From the NCBI GenBank assembly GCA_011321775.1, contig DROT01000021.1:1-34489 (forward strand): a DNA stretch of 34,489 nucleotides, given 5' to 3'. This document shows, piece by piece, positions 26,010-34,489 of the stretch. Below the pieces are notes generated by a model. The model ran no database searches, was not told where the DNA came from, and was given only the letters and a program-made list of their open reading frames with translations. Position 1 is the stretch's first letter; each line of letters begins with the position of its first letter. The stretch is from Gammaproteobacteria bacterium. GTDB lineage: Bacteria > Pseudomonadota > Gammaproteobacteria > DSM-19610. Made by a program: the position numbers and the translations under genes.

Positions 26010-28546
26010 AACTGACCAGGCGAGAATTCATCAAGACCAACGCGATTGCCGCTGCGGCGAGCGCGGCAGGTGTGACCATCCCGGGCGTCAGGGAAGCGCT
26101 GGCGGAATCCGGCGACAAGATCCGCTGGGACAAGGCACCCTGCCGCTTCTGTGGTACCGGCTGCAGTGTGCTGGTGGGTACCAAGGACGGGCGCGTGGTG
26201 GCCACCCAGGGTGATCCGGACGCGCCGGTCAACCGCGGCCTCAACTGTATCAAGGGTTACTTCCTGTCCAAGATCATGTACGGACGTGATCGCCTCACCA
26301 AGCCACTGCTGCGCATGCGCAACGGCAAGTACGACAAGGAAGGCGAGTTCACCGAGGTCAGCTGGGATACGGCTTTCGACATCATGGAAGAGAAGTTCAA
26401 GGCGGCGCTCAAGCACGACCTCGAGGCCAACAAGGGCAAGCCGCCCGAAGAGATTGTCTCCACGGTCGGCATGTTCGGTTCCGGCCAGTGGACGGTGTGG
26501 GAGGGCTATGCCGCCTCCAAGCTGTTCAAGGCCGGCTTCCGCTCCAACAACATCGATCCCAATGCGCGCCACTGCATGGCTTCCGCGGTCGGCGCCTTCA
26601 TCCGCGCCTTCGGGGCCGACGAGCCCATGGGGTGCTACGACGATCTGGAGCACGCCGATGCCTTCGTGCTGTGGGGTTCCAACATGGCAGAGATGCACCC
26701 CATCCTGTGGTCGCGCCTGACGGATACCCGTCTGACCAAGAAGGGCTGCGAGGTGCACGTGCTGTCCACCTTCGAACACCGCTGTTTCGATCTGGGCGAC
26801 AACAACATGGTGTTCACGCCGCAGACCGACCTGGCGATCCTCAACTACATCGCCAACTACATCATCCAGAACAAGGCCTACAACAAGGACTTCATCGACC
26901 AGCATACCAATTTCACCAAGACGCCGACCGACATCGGCTACGGCCTGCGTCCGGACAATCCGCTGCAGAAGAAGGCCAAGAATCCCAACAAGGGCAAGCT
27001 GTCGAAGATCAGCTTCGAGGAATATGCCAAATCGGTCGAGCCCTACACCCTGGAGTACACCGCGGAACTCTCGGGGGTGCCGAAGGAGAAGCTGGAGCGG
27101 CTGGCGAAGCTCTATGCCGACCCGGACAAGAAGATCACCTCCTTCTGGACCATGGGTTTCAACCAGCACACCCGCGGTGTATGGGTCAACGGCCTGATCT
27201 ACAACGTGCACCTGCTGATGGGCAAGATCTCGGAGCCGGGCAACGGACCCTTCTCGCTCACCGGCCAGCCGTCCGCCTGCGGTACGGCGCGCGAGGTCGG
27301 CACCTTTGCCCATCGCCTGCCGGCCGATTATGTCGTCATGAAGAAGGCGCACCGCGATTTTGCCGAGAAGATCTGGAAGCTGCCGGAAGGCACCATTCCC
27401 GGCAAGAAGGGCTACCACGCGGTATTGCAGAATCGCATGCTCAAGGATGGCAAGCTCAATGCCTACTGGGTGCAGTGCAACAACAACATGCAGGCCGGGG
27501 CCAACATGAACGAGGAGACCTATCCCGGTTATCGCAACCCGAAGAACTTCATCGTGGTCTCCGATCCCTATCCGACCGTGACCGCCATGGCGGCCGACCT
27601 GATCCTGCCCACCGCCATGTGGACCGAGAAGGAGGGCGCCTATGGTAACGCCGAGCGCCGTACCCAGTTCTGGCGCCAGCAGGTCGACGCGCCGGGAGAG
27701 GCCAAGTCGGACCTGTGGCAGGTGATGCAGTTCTCCAAGCGTTTCAAGGTGGAGGACGTGTGGCCGCAGGAGCTGATCGACAAGAAGCCCGAGTATGCCG
27801 GCAAGACGCTGTACGAAATCCTGTTCGCCAATGGCCAGGTCGACAAGTTCCCCAAGGAAGTCGTCACCGACAGCAAGGGCAACGAGTACCACAACCACGA
27901 GATGGAAGATTTCGGTTTCTACGTGCAGAAAGGCCTGTTCGAGGAGTACCGTCGCTTCCAGCTAGAGGGGCCGAAGAAGGGGCACGAGCAGGCGCCTTTC
28001 GATGTCTATCACAAGGTGCGCGGTCTGCGCTGGCCGGTGATCGACGGCAAGGAAACCCTGTGGCGCTACCGCGAGGGCTACGATCCCTATGTCAAGGACG
28101 GCGAGGAGATCCGCTTCTACGGTCGCCCGGACGGCAAGGCCAATATCATTACCGCGCCCTACGAGCCGCCCGCGGAGAGCCCGGACGACGAGTACAACCT
28201 GTGGTTGTGCACCGGTCGTATTCTCGAGCACTGGCATTCCGGGTCCATGACGCGGCGCGTGCCGGAGCTGTATCGCGCCTTCCCGGATGCGGTGATCTTC
28301 ATGCACCCCGACGATGCCAGGGAGCGCGGCCTGCGCCGTGGCCTGGCGGCGAAGGTGGTCAGCCGGCGCGGTGAGATCACCGCGCGCATCGAGACCCGCG
28401 GGCGCAACCGCCCGCCCAGGGGGCTGATCTTCATTCCCTGGTTCGACGCCGGCCGCTTGGTCAACAAGCTGACGCTGGACGCCACCGACCCGCTGTCCAA
28501 GGAAACGGACTACAAGAAGTGCGCGGTCAAGGTGGTGAAGGTCTGA
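26006..28546 (+). CDS. napA: periplasmic nitrate reductase catalytic subunit NapA
   Basis: Molybdenum bis-MGD enzyme that reduces nitrate to nitrite in the periplasm. It has 846 residues. Seen: Tat signal ([20 protein letters not shown]), [4Fe-4S] ligands Cys46, Cys49, Cys53 and Cys81 in CRFCGTGC and NCIKGYFL, and the molybdenum ligand Cys190 in [10 protein letters not shown]. The longer open frame from 25412 crosses napF/napD and is not coding there; ATG 26006 gives the proper Tat signal. NapB, NapC, NapG and NapH follow in the same operon. Confidence 0.98.
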   Translation: MKLTRREFIKTNAIAAAASAAGVTIPGVREALAESGDKIRWDKAPCRFCGTGCSVLVGTKDGRVVATQGDPDAPVNRGLNCIKGYFLSKIMYGRDRLTKPLLRMRNGKYDKEGEFTEVSWDTAFDIMEEKFKAALKHDLEANKGKPPEEIVSTVGMFGSGQWTVWEGYAASKLFKAGFRSNNIDPNARHCMASAVGAFIRAFGADEPMGCYDDLEHADAFVLWGSNMAEMHPILWSRLTDTRLTKKGCEVHVLSTFEHRCFDLGDNNMVFTPQTDLAILNYIANYIIQNKAYNKDFIDQHTNFTKTPTDIGYGLRPDNPLQKKAKNPNKGKLSKISFEEYAKSVEPYTLEYTAELSGVPKEKLERLAKLYADPDKKITSFWTMGFNQHTRGVWVNGLIYNVHLLMGKISEPGNGPFSLTGQPSACGTAREVGTFAHRLPADYVVMKKAHRDFAEKIWKLPEGTIPGKKGYHAVLQNRMLKDGKLNAYWVQCNNNMQAGANMNEETYPGYRNPKNFIVVSDPYPTVTAMAADLILPTAMWTEKEGAYGNAERRTQFWRQQVDAPGEAKSDLWQVMQFSKRFKVEDVWPQELIDKKPEYAGKTLYEILFANGQVDKFPKEVVTDSKGNEYHNHEMEDFGFYVQKGLFEEYRRFQLEGPKKGHEQAPFDVYHKVRGLRWPVIDGKETLWRYREGYDPYVKDGEEIRFYGRPDGKANIITAPYEPPAESPDDEYNLWLCTGRILEHWHSGSMTRRVPELYRAFPDAVIFMHPDDARERGLRRGLAAKVVSRRGEITARIETRGRNRPPRGLIFIPWFDAGRLVNKLTLDATDPLSKETDYKKCAVKVVKV

Positions 28547-28568
28547 GTACGAGGGGCTTGCGGCAGTC

Positions 28569-29444
28569 ATGTCCGTGAACGCGAAACGGCAGCGCAAGGC
28601 GCCCAATTCCGCCAGCCGGCGGCGCTTTCTGGTGGAGATGGCGCGCACCGGCGGCGGGGTGGCGCTGTTCGCGCTGGGCGTGGGGATGTACGCGCGCCAG
28701 GCCGCCTCGCTGCCGGCGCAGGCCCTGCGTCCGCCGGGCGCACTGGCGGAGGCGGATTTCCTCGGTGCCTGCGTGCGTTGCGGTCTGTGCGTGCGTGACT
28801 GTCCCTACGATACCCTGCGGCTGGCGAAGCCGGGTGAGCCGGTGGCGACCGGCACACCCTATTTCACCGCCCGCGAGGTCCCGTGCGAGATGTGCGAGGA
28901 CATCCCCTGCGTCAAGGCCTGCCCCACCGGTGCCCTGGATCACGGTCTCGACGATATCGACGATGCGCGCATGGGGCTGGCGGTGCTGGTCGACGAGGAG
29001 AACTGCCTCAACTTCCGCGGGCTGCGTTGCGACGTCTGCTACCGCATCTGCCCCTCCATCGACAAGGCCATCACCCTGGAGATGCAACACAACGCGCGCA
29101 GCGGCATGCACGCCATGTTCATCCCCACGGTCCATTCGGACGCCTGTACCGGCTGCGGCAAGTGCGAGAAGGCCTGCGTGCTGGAAGAGGCGGCCATCAA
29201 GGTATTGCCCCTGAAGCTGGCCCGCGGTGAACTGGGACACCACTACCGCTGGGGCTGGGAGGAGAAGCGCAAGGCGGGTGGCAGCCTGGTGACACCCGAC
29301 CAGCCGCACCGTTACAACCTCCCCGAGGGCGAACGTTACGACTACGAGGGGCAGGGGCTGATCATGGAGGACAAGGGCGGTGAAGTGCCTTTTGGTGACG
29401 ACCCCCTGAGCACCCTCAAACGCGGCATGGAGGGTCGGCGATGA
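28569..29444 (+). CDS. napG: ferredoxin-type protein NapG
   Basis: Periplasmic iron-sulfur protein working with membrane partner NapH to pass quinol electrons to NapB/NapA. It has 291 residues. Seen: Tat-type signal ([15 protein letters not shown]), then cysteine groups [43 protein letters not shown] and [11 protein letters not shown], giving four [4Fe-4S] clusters. The end overlaps the napH start by 4 nt. Confidence 0.96.
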   Translation: MSVNAKRQRKAPNSASRRRFLVEMARTGGGVALFALGVGMYARQAASLPAQALRPPGALAEADFLGACVRCGLCVRDCPYDTLRLAKPGEPVATGTPYFTAREVPCEMCEDIPCVKACPTGALDHGLDDIDDARMGLAVLVDEENCLNFRGLRCDVCYRICPSIDKAITLEMQHNARSGMHAMFIPTVHSDACTGCGKCEKACVLEEAAIKVLPLKLARGELGHHYRWGWEEKRKAGGSLVTPDQPHRYNLPEGERYDYEGQGLIMEDKGGEVPFGDDPLSTLKRGMEGRR

Positions 29445-30349
29445 AAGCGGGCGCACGGCCGGGTGCGGAGGCGATCGCGCTCAAGGGACGTTTCGCCGCC
29501 AGCAAGTGGCTGCTGGCACGGCGTTTCGTGCAGCTGTCGATCCTGGCGCTGTTCCTGCTCGGTCCCTGGTTCGGTATCTGGATCGTCAAGGGCAACCTCA
29601 ATGCCAGTCTCACCCTCGACGTGCTGCCACTGACCGATCCCTACGTCCTGTTGCAGACCCTGCTGAGCGGGCACGTGCCGGAACTGACGGCGATCACGGG
29701 CGCGCTCATCGTGCTGGTCTTCTATCTGCTGGTAGGTGGTCGTGTCTACTGTGCCTGGGTATGCCCGGTCAACATGGTGACCGACGGCGCCCAGTGGCTG
29801 CGCGAGCGGCTCGGTATCACGGGGGCGTCGCGCCTGTCACGCAGCGCCCGTTACTGGATCCTCGGCGCCACCTTGTTCCTGGCTGCGGTGACCGGCTCGG
29901 TCGCCTGGGAACTGGTCAATCCGGTGTCCATGCTGCACCGCGGCCTGTTCTTCGGCATGGGGCTCGGATGGCTGATCGTGCTGGCCGTGTTCCTGCTGGA
30001 CCTGCTGGTCAGTCGCCGTGCCTGGTGCGGTCACCTGTGTCCGGTGGGCGCCTTCTACAGCCTGCTGGGCAGGTACAGCCTGGTACGGGTGCGTGCCGAC
30101 CGGCGCGAACAGTGCGACGACTGCATGGACTGTTTCGCCGTGTGTCCGGAGCAGCAGGTCATCCGGCCGGCGCTCAAGGGCGCCGAGAAGGGTATCGGTC
30201 CGGTCATCCTGTCGCCGAACTGCACCAACTGCGGGCGCTGCATCGACGTATGCGCCAGGGACGTCTTCCGTTTCGGAAGCCGTTTCAACAACCGAGCCGA
30301 TTTCGACGAACGAACACATCATTCCCCCGGAGTGGAGGTCCTGAGATGA
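29441..30349 (+). CDS. napH: quinol dehydrogenase membrane subunit NapH
   Basis: Inner-membrane quinol-oxidising partner of NapG. It has 302 residues. Seen: four membrane helices, two Cys-x3-Cys-Pro motifs (CAWVCPVNM and [10 protein letters not shown]), and a cytoplasmic C-terminal pair of [4Fe-4S] motifs ([24 protein letters not shown]). It overlaps napG and napB by 4 nt each (ATGA), so translation is coupled across napG-napH-napB. Confidence 0.96.
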   Translation: MKAGARPGAEAIALKGRFAASKWLLARRFVQLSILALFLLGPWFGIWIVKGNLNASLTLDVLPLTDPYVLLQTLLSGHVPELTAITGALIVLVFYLLVGGRVYCAWVCPVNMVTDGAQWLRERLGITGASRLSRSARYWILGATLFLAAVTGSVAWELVNPVSMLHRGLFFGMGLGWLIVLAVFLLDLLVSRRAWCGHLCPVGAFYSLLGRYSLVRVRADRREQCDDCMDCFAVCPEQQVIRPALKGAEKGIGPVILSPNCTNCGRCIDVCARDVFRFGSRFNNRADFDERTHHSPGVEVLR

Positions 30350-30795
30350 TCAAGAAACTTTCTGTTGCGTTGGTATTGTGGAGTGCAAGCGGAGTGGTGA
30401 CACAGTTTGCAACGGCTGCCGATGTGGAATCGTTGCGCGGCCAGACCGCGATCGAGGATGAGTCGCGGCCGCCGGAGCCGAAGAAGTACGCCAAGGACGG
30501 AGAGCCGCTGCCGCGCGACTATGTACAGCAGCCTCCGCTGATACCGCACAAGATCACCAACTACCGTATCGATGCGAACTCCAACAAGTGCCTGAGCTGC
30601 CACAGCTGGAAGAACTATCGCGAGGCCGGTGCCACCAAGATCAGCCAGACGCACTTCCAGGATCGGGACGAGAACGTGCTGGCGAACATCTCGGCGCGGC
30701 GTTACTTCTGCACCCAGTGCCACGTGCCGCAGGCCAACGCCAGGCCGCTGGTGGAAAACACCTTCAAACCCATCACCGCAATCTCGGGACAGTGA
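30346..30795 (+). CDS. napB: dihaem cytochrome c NapB
   Basis: Small periplasmic electron donor to NapA. It has 149 residues. Seen: Sec signal peptide ([16 protein letters not shown], cleavage near ATAAD), haem motifs CLSCH (82-86) and CTQCH (122-126), and the conserved PPLIPHKI segment carrying an axial His. ATG 30346 is supported by GGAGGT and by the signal peptide; the frame is open earlier through napH but not coding. Confidence 0.96.
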   Translation: MIKKLSVALVLWSASGVVTQFATAADVESLRGQTAIEDESRPPEPKKYAKDGEPLPRDYVQQPPLIPHKITNYRIDANSNKCLSCHSWKNYREAGATKISQTHFQDRDENVLANISARRYFCTQCHVPQANARPLVENTFKPITAISGQ

Positions 30796-30821
30796 GTTCC
30801 GCGCCTTGAGTGGATACAGCC

Positions 30822-31448
30822 ATGACGCATAACAATCCAAGTCAGTGTAACGGGGTCCTGTGCAGGATGTGGCAGGCGTTCCGGCGGCCTTCGGTCAAGT
30901 ACTCGGTCGGCGCGCTGCTGTTCATCGGTTTTGTCGCAGGTATCGTCTTCTGGGGCGGTTTCAACACCGCCATGGAGATGACCAACAACGAGCAGTTCTG
31001 TATCTCCTGTCACGAGATGAAGGACAACGTCTACCAGGAATACAAGAACACCATTCACTACAGCAACCGCACCGGCGTCCGGGCCACCTGCCCCGACTGC
31101 CACGTGCCCAAGGAATGGGTGCACAAGGTGATCCGCAAGATCCAGGCGACCAACGAGCTGTATCACAAGGTGATGGGGACCATCGACACCCGCGAGAAAT
31201 TCCTGGCGCACCGGCTGGAACTGGCCAAGCACGTCTGGAGCGTGATGAAGAAGACCGATTCGCGTGAGTGTCGCAACTGCCACAACTTCGAATACATGGA
31301 TTTCGCCGAACAGGGGCGCCGCGCGGTGGCGCAGCATTCCAAGGGACTGGAGGAAGGCAAGACCTGTATCGATTGCCACAAGGGTATTGCCCACCACCTG
31401 CCCGACATGAGCGAAGTCGATCCCACCGAGGTGGTGGGAAGCCACTGA
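30822..31448 (+). CDS. napC: tetrahaem cytochrome c NapC (NapC/NirT family)
   Basis: Membrane-anchored quinol dehydrogenase feeding NapB. It has 208 residues. Seen: N-terminal membrane anchor (about 24-48) and four haem motifs CISCH (60-64), CPDCH (90-94), CRNCH (150-154) and CIDCH (182-186). ATG 30822 is preferred, with GAGTGGA about 8 nt upstream; GTG 30810 is an in-frame alternative adding four residues. Last gene of the operon. A hairpin starts at its stop codon. Confidence 0.95.
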   Translation: MTHNNPSQCNGVLCRMWQAFRRPSVKYSVGALLFIGFVAGIVFWGGFNTAMEMTNNEQFCISCHEMKDNVYQEYKNTIHYSNRTGVRATCPDCHVPKEWVHKVIRKIQATNELYHKVMGTIDTREKFLAHRLELAKHVWSVMKKTDSRECRNCHNFEYMDFAEQGRRAVAQHSKGLEEGKTCIDCHKGIAHHLPDMSEVDPTEVVGSH

Positions 31449-31464
31449 TCGACGGCCCGATCAG
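31445..31464. repeat. hairpin at the napC stop codon
   Basis: CTGATCG, ACGGCC, CGATCAG: a perfect 7-bp stem in which the napC TGA is embedded. No T-run follows. It may stabilise the 3' end or assist Rho-dependent ending. Confidence 0.55.
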
Positions 31465-31497
31465 CGGGGAATACAACGTCCCTGCTGTGAGGGCCTG

Positions 31498-31571
31498 GCC
31501 ACGGAACCACGCGGAAGGCACGGAAACGAGCGTTATGGAGCTTTCCGTGCCTTCCTGCGTGGTTCCGTGGC
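31498..31571. repeat. 74-nt palindromic CACGGAA repeat, copy 3
   Basis: Left arm GCCACGGAACCACGCGGAAG, then GCACGGAAA (31498-31526). The right arm is its complement with one extra base and ends TTCCGTGGC at 31571. The arms are nearly perfect (29 against 30 nt). Total length and ends equal copy 1 at 17115-17188; the inner modules differ, which suggests a repeat family and not a recent duplication of one locus. Confidence 0.9.
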
Positions 31572-31582
31572 TGTCTTGCTCC

Positions 31583-31609
31583 CTTGCCCGCTCCCTGCCG
31601 GCGGGCAAG
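31583..31609. terminator. GC-rich hairpin between napC and moaA
   Basis: CTTGCCCGC / GCGGGCAAG, a 9-bp perfect stem with a 9-nt loop. No T-run on either side, so only a possible terminator. Confidence 0.4.
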
Positions 31610-31680
31610 CCGTTACGGCGGTGTGGTCGTATCTGACAGGTGCAGGGAATCCGACTGCTGGCGCAAGGCGAAAGCCGTGC

Positions 31681-32661
31681 TCAGCCGCCCGTCATCGACA
31701 TGAAACGCAGCAGCTGTTCGGGTTTTTCCGTGAACTCGTGCCGCTGTGGCTTGCGCGCGATGGCGCCGACGATGGCCTGTTCCAGTTGTTCGTCGCTGGC
31801 GCCGGCGCGCAGCAGAGGGCGCAGTCCGACCTTGTCGTTCTGGCCCAGGCACAGGTAGATGTCGCCGTCCACGGACAGGCGTACGCGATTGCAGGTCTCG
31901 CAGAAGTGCTGCGAGATGGGGGTGATGAAGCCGATGCGCAGCCGGGTGCCGGCGACGCGGACGTAGCGCGCCGGGCCACCGCCCGGCATGACACCCGGCA
32001 GCAGTTCGAAATGCCGTTCCAGCCGCGAACGCACCTCAGCCAGATCGAGGTAGCGTGCGCTCGCCTGGCGGCCGGTGTTGCCGACCGGCATGGTCTCGAT
32101 GAAGCGCAGCGTGAAGTCGTGTTCGATACAGAACCGGGCCATGTCCACGACTTCGTCGTCGTTGACGCCTGCCATGACCACCATGTTGATCTTGATGGGT
32201 GCAAAGCCGGCGTCTTTGGCCGCCATGAGGCCGCTCAACACCTTGTCCAGCCGACCCTGGGTGATCTGTTTGAAGCGTTCCGGTCGCAGGCTGTCGAGAC
32301 TGACGTTGATGCGCGAGATGCCGGCCGCGCGGAGTTCCCGCGCATGCCGCGAGAGGCGCGTGGCGTTGGTGCTCAGTGACAGATCCTCGATGCCCGGCAG
32401 TCGCGCCAGGCGTGCCGCCAGCTTCGGAAGATCCCGCCGTACCAGGGGTTCGCCACCGGTAAGGCGCACGCGACGGGTGCCCAGGCGACCGAAGGCTGCG
32501 ATCACCCGCTCGATCTCGCCGAAGTCCAGCCAGTCCCCGGGTTCCTCGAAATCCCTGAACCCCCGGGGCATGCAATAGTCACAGCGCAGGTCGCAGCGGT
32601 CCGTGACCGAGAGTCGCAGGTAGTCGATGGATCTGCCGAATGGATCGATGAGTCGCTTCAC
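31681..32661 (-). CDS. moaA: GTP 3',8-cyclase (MoaA)
   Basis: Radical-SAM enzyme that starts molybdenum-cofactor synthesis from GTP, together with MoaC. It has 326 residues. Seen: SAM-cluster cysteines 23, 27 and 30 in RCDLRCDYC, LTGGEP, and the second cluster cysteines 254, 257 and 271 in FCETCNRVR and YLCL. The C-terminal Gly-Gly required for catalysis is also present. An FNR-type box lies 61-74 bp upstream. It is likely co-induced with the molybdoenzyme NapA; the Soe-type enzyme also needs the cofactor. Confidence 0.97.
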   Translation of the reverse strand: MKRLIDPFGRSIDYLRLSVTDRCDLRCDYCMPRGFRDFEEPGDWLDFGEIERVIAAFGRLGTRRVRLTGGEPLVRRDLPKLAARLARLPGIEDLSLSTNATRLSRHARELRAAGISRINVSLDSLRPERFKQITQGRLDKVLSGLMAAKDAGFAPIKINMVVMAGVNDDEVVDMARFCIEHDFTLRFIETMPVGNTGRQASARYLDLAEVRSRLERHFELLPGVMPGGGPARYVRVAGTRLRIGFITPISQHFCETCNRVRLSVDGDIYLCLGQNDKVGLRPLLRAGASDEQLEQAIVGAIARKPQRHEFTEKPEQLLRFMSMTGG

Positions 32662-32721
32662 GATTCAAGCCTAGCCCAGGTTCCGGAAGACAACAATAGG
32701 ATGTTTCCCTGCCGGATGCCC

Positions 32722-32735
32722 TTGACCTGAATCAA
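32722..32735 (-). promoter_or_regulatory. FNR-type box in front of moaA
   Basis: On the minus strand TTGATTCAGGTCAA, 9 of 10 matches to TTGAT-N4-ATCAA. A -10-like TATTGT is at 32693-32698, so the box centre is about 42 nt before the predicted start (about 32686). The box lies 17 nt beyond the soeC-like stop codon, which gives moaA its own control. Confidence 0.7.
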
Positions 32736-32752
32736 GAACGGCCCGGGTCCCT

Positions 32753-33730
32753 TCACACCGACTGGTAGTAGAGGTTCTGCGGATGCCGGGCTTCGGCGAA
32801 GAAAAACCAGCGTTCGGCGACCAGGCCGGCATACTGCACCACGAAGGCCGCGACGAAGGTCCAGGTCACGCCGCTGGCCAGTCCGAGCGCCAGAAAAATG
32901 ACGGGGGCCGGGAATACGGTCAGCAGGAACGTCCATTTGACGATTGCCGGCAGGTAGTCCGGTGCGCCGTGGAAGAACTCGCGGGTGTTGAAGGAACCCG
33001 CCATGAAGCCCTGCGATTTCTGCTGGATACGGGCGTGGCGAATGCCGATGGCGGTGGCCAGGGTGGAGCGGTGCTGGATGCGGGCATTGCGGACCAGGCT
33101 GGAGACGCGCGTCAGCAGCGCCGTGAGCGTGAGGATGATGGCCCAGGCGCCGTAGAAATCACCCAGTTCCGATTGTTGCCAGGAAGCGAAGGCGCTCGCC
33201 AGGGTGAAGCCGGAAGCGGCGCCCAGGAGGGTGTAGTTGACCACGGTCAGCGGCGTGGCCCACTCCTGCAGGAACTTGATGCAGGCGTAGATCATGCCGG
33301 TGCACAGGAACAGGGTGAAGGCCAGCAGCGTCGCCAGGGCGCCCACCAGCAGCGACAGATCGACGTCGATGGTTCCGCGGAGTTCGAACAATACCGGATT
33401 CAGGCCGGAATAGTGGATCAGGCCATAGAGCGCGACGCTGGCGGCAAACAGGGGCAGCACGATGACCTCGCGTGACAGCCACGAGGTGCGCCAGCGGGCC
33501 GCCGAGCGCCAGGCGCGTTCCGGGTGTCCGAGGTGGAACAGCGAAGCGAACAGGCCGGCGCCGAGAAACAGCAACGACAGCAGGCTGCCGTAGCCATAGA
33601 AGCCGGCCGGGTCTTGCGCCGGCAGCACCTTGATGGCCGAATACAGCTGGCCGGTGTACAGCGCCAGGAACAGCCCCTGGCCGACGCCGATCAGGGTGGT
33701 GAGGAAGATGACCGAAAATGCCGGGTGCAT
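32753..33730 (-). CDS. soeC: DmsC-like membrane anchor subunit, probable SoeC
   Basis: Integral membrane protein, 325 residues and about eight spans, of the DMSO reductase anchor family (DmsC, PF04976). In SoeABC of Allochromatium-type sulfur oxidisers the anchor links the cytoplasmic sulfite-oxidising enzyme to the quinone pool. Seen: start MHPAFSVIFLTTLIGVGQG, FHLGHPERAWRSAARWRTSW with the conserved His region, and LCTGMIYACIKFLQEW. Shine-Dalgarno AGGAGC precedes ATG 33730. It is 24 nt after the soeB-like gene. A DMSO/TMAO-type or other CISM role is the main alternative, because soeA is outside the window. Confidence 0.75.
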   Translation of the reverse strand: MHPAFSVIFLTTLIGVGQGLFLALYTGQLYSAIKVLPAQDPAGFYGYGSLLSLLFLGAGLFASLFHLGHPERAWRSAARWRTSWLSREVIVLPLFAASVALYGLIHYSGLNPVLFELRGTIDVDLSLLVGALATLLAFTLFLCTGMIYACIKFLQEWATPLTVVNYTLLGAASGFTLASAFASWQQSELGDFYGAWAIILTLTALLTRVSSLVRNARIQHRSTLATAIGIRHARIQQKSQGFMAGSFNTREFFHGAPDYLPAIVKWTFLLTVFPAPVIFLALGLASGVTWTFVAAFVVQYAGLVAERWFFFAEARHPQNLYYQSV

Positions 33731-33754
33731 GTCTTGCTCCTGTGTATAGGGCGG

Positions 33755-34486
33755 TTACCAGCTGGTGACGTCGTCCAGCGTCGGCTCGTCGCTGTCCGGC
33801 ATGGGCAGCTGACGTTCCTTCCTGAGCGGGTTGTCGACGCGTACCAGCTCGTCCTCGTGAATGGTGATGCGGGTGCGCCGCCGCGGCAGGTAGTGGTTGG
33901 ACGGTCGCGTACCCCATTCCGGCATCAGCTGGTAGCCGCCGCGTTCACGGATGGCCACCGCGGCTTCCGAGGCCGGGTCGTTGACGTCGCCGAACAGGCG
34001 CGCATTGGTGGGGCAGGCCATGACGCAGGCCGGCTTGCGCTCGTTCTCCGGCAGCGCCTGGTCGTAGATCCGGTCCACGCACAGGGTGCACTTCTTCATC
34101 ACCTTCTGGTGCTCGTCCAGTTCGCGCACGCCGTAGGGGCAGGCCCAGGAGCAGTACTTGCAGCCGATGCACTTGTCATAGTCCACCAGCACGATGCCGT
34201 CTTGCTCGCGCTTGTAACTGGCGCCGGTCGGACACACCGGCACGCACGGCGGCTCCTCGCAGTGCAGGCAGCTCTTGGGAAAGTGCACCGTCTCGGCGTC
34301 GGGGAATTCGCCGATCTCGAAGGTCTGCACGCGGTTGAAGAAGGTGCCGGTGGGATCCTTGCCGAAGGGATTCATGTCGGCCAGGTAACCGGCGCTGCCG
34401 GAGGTGTTCCACTCCTTGCAGCTGGTCACGCAGGCGTGACAGCCGACGCAGACATTGAGATCGATGACGAGCGCGAGTTGTTTCAT
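33755..34486 (-). CDS. soeB: four-cluster ferredoxin subunit, probable SoeB (DmsB-like)
   Basis: Electron-transfer subunit, 243 residues. Seen: four cysteine groups at 13/16/19/23, 73/76/81/85, 106/109/112/116 and 133/136/154/158, ligating four [4Fe-4S] clusters. There is no signal peptide, so a cytoplasmic location is expected. The N-terminal KQLALVIDLNVCVGCHACV and the long C-terminal tail with GYQLMPEWGTRPSNHYLPRR fit SoeB of sulfur-oxidising bacteria better than E. coli DmsB (about 205 residues). The catalytic gene (soeA) should lie just beyond the right edge. Confidence 0.75.
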   Translation of the reverse strand: MKQLALVIDLNVCVGCHACVTSCKEWNTSGSAGYLADMNPFGKDPTGTFFNRVQTFEIGEFPDAETVHFPKSCLHCEEPPCVPVCPTGASYKREQDGIVLVDYDKCIGCKYCSWACPYGVRELDEHQKVMKKCTLCVDRIYDQALPENERKPACVMACPTNARLFGDVNDPASEAAVAIRERGGYQLMPEWGTRPSNHYLPRRRTRITIHEDELVRVDNPLRKERQLPMPDSDEPTLDDVTSW

Positions 34487-34489
34487 GTG

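Larger units (their letters stand above)
31449..31680. other. napC-moaA convergent spacer, 232 bp
   Basis: There is no gene. The spacer holds three stacked inverted repeats: most of the hairpin at 31445-31464, the 74-nt CACGGAA palindrome (31498-31571) and a GC stem at 31583-31609. It probably acts as a two-way transcription end zone. Confidence 0.6.

Noticed and set aside
25988-27898. 636-residue minus-strand open frame opposite napA
   Set aside because: Antisense shadow of napA; no motif.
32753-34486. E. coli-type DMSO reductase DmsBC
   Set aside because: The electron-transfer subunit is longer, with a SoeB-type C-terminal tail, and the context is sulfur-oxidiser-like; still the main alternative because the catalytic gene is out of view.

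Overview
The window is about 34.5 kb of high-GC, gene-dense DNA. It looks like a chromosomal segment of a facultatively anaerobic, probably sulfur-oxidising gammaproteobacterium of the Chromatiales/Ectothiorhodospiraceae kind. This rests on several marks: the rpsU-(yqeY)-dnaG-rpoD macromolecular-synthesis operon, an E. coli-type FNR with the full four-cysteine set, a hisBHAFIE-tatABC block, napFDAGHBC in the E. coli order, and a SoeBC-like (sulfite dehydrogenase) gene pair. Genus and species cannot be fixed from the sequence alone. Almost every gene belongs to a known family. I see no phage, insertion sequence, CRISPR array or clear novel defence system.

Layout: (1) 1-4197, minus strand: fnr, then ccoNOQP for cbb3 oxidase (ccoP runs off the left edge). 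(2) 4242-9406, plus strand: hisB-hisH-hisA-hisF-hisI-hisE followed by tatA-tatB-tatC. (3) 9447-14508, minus strand: rpsU, yqeY, dnaG, rpoD, a CAT-anticodon tRNA (probably tRNA-Ile2) and a small pentapeptide-repeat protein. (4) 14504-19315: tsaD, plsY (opposite strand), folB, folK, a MidA-like methyltransferase and uppP. (5) 19270-24157, minus strand: slt, an NDUFA9-like dehydrogenase, cca and a sulfotransferase. (6) 24278-31448, plus strand: a TauE/SafE permease, then napFDAGHBC. (7) 31681-34486, minus strand: soeB-soeC-like genes and, separately promoted, moaA.

How it fits together: FNR is encoded here, and four FNR-type boxes (TTGAY-N4-RTCAA) sit in front of fnr itself, ccoN, napF and moaA. 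Three of them (fnr, napF, moaA) are at or near the class-II position, about 41-42 bases before a plausible start point. The window therefore contains a compact low-oxygen regulon: high-affinity oxidase, periplasmic nitrate reductase and molybdenum-cofactor synthesis. The Soe-like genes and a TauE/SafE permease suggest, without proving, that sulfite is an electron donor. Tat translocase, needed to export NapA and NapG, is encoded about 17 kb away.

Unusual points include a family of 74-nt palindromes built from CACGGAA modules, back-to-back rpsU/tsaD promoters that appear to share one -35 element, several genes whose -10-like hexamer lies only 6-7 nt before the start codon (possible leaderless mRNAs), a TTG start for ribosomal protein S21, and a Cca whose HD domain seems to have lost its metal-binding residues.
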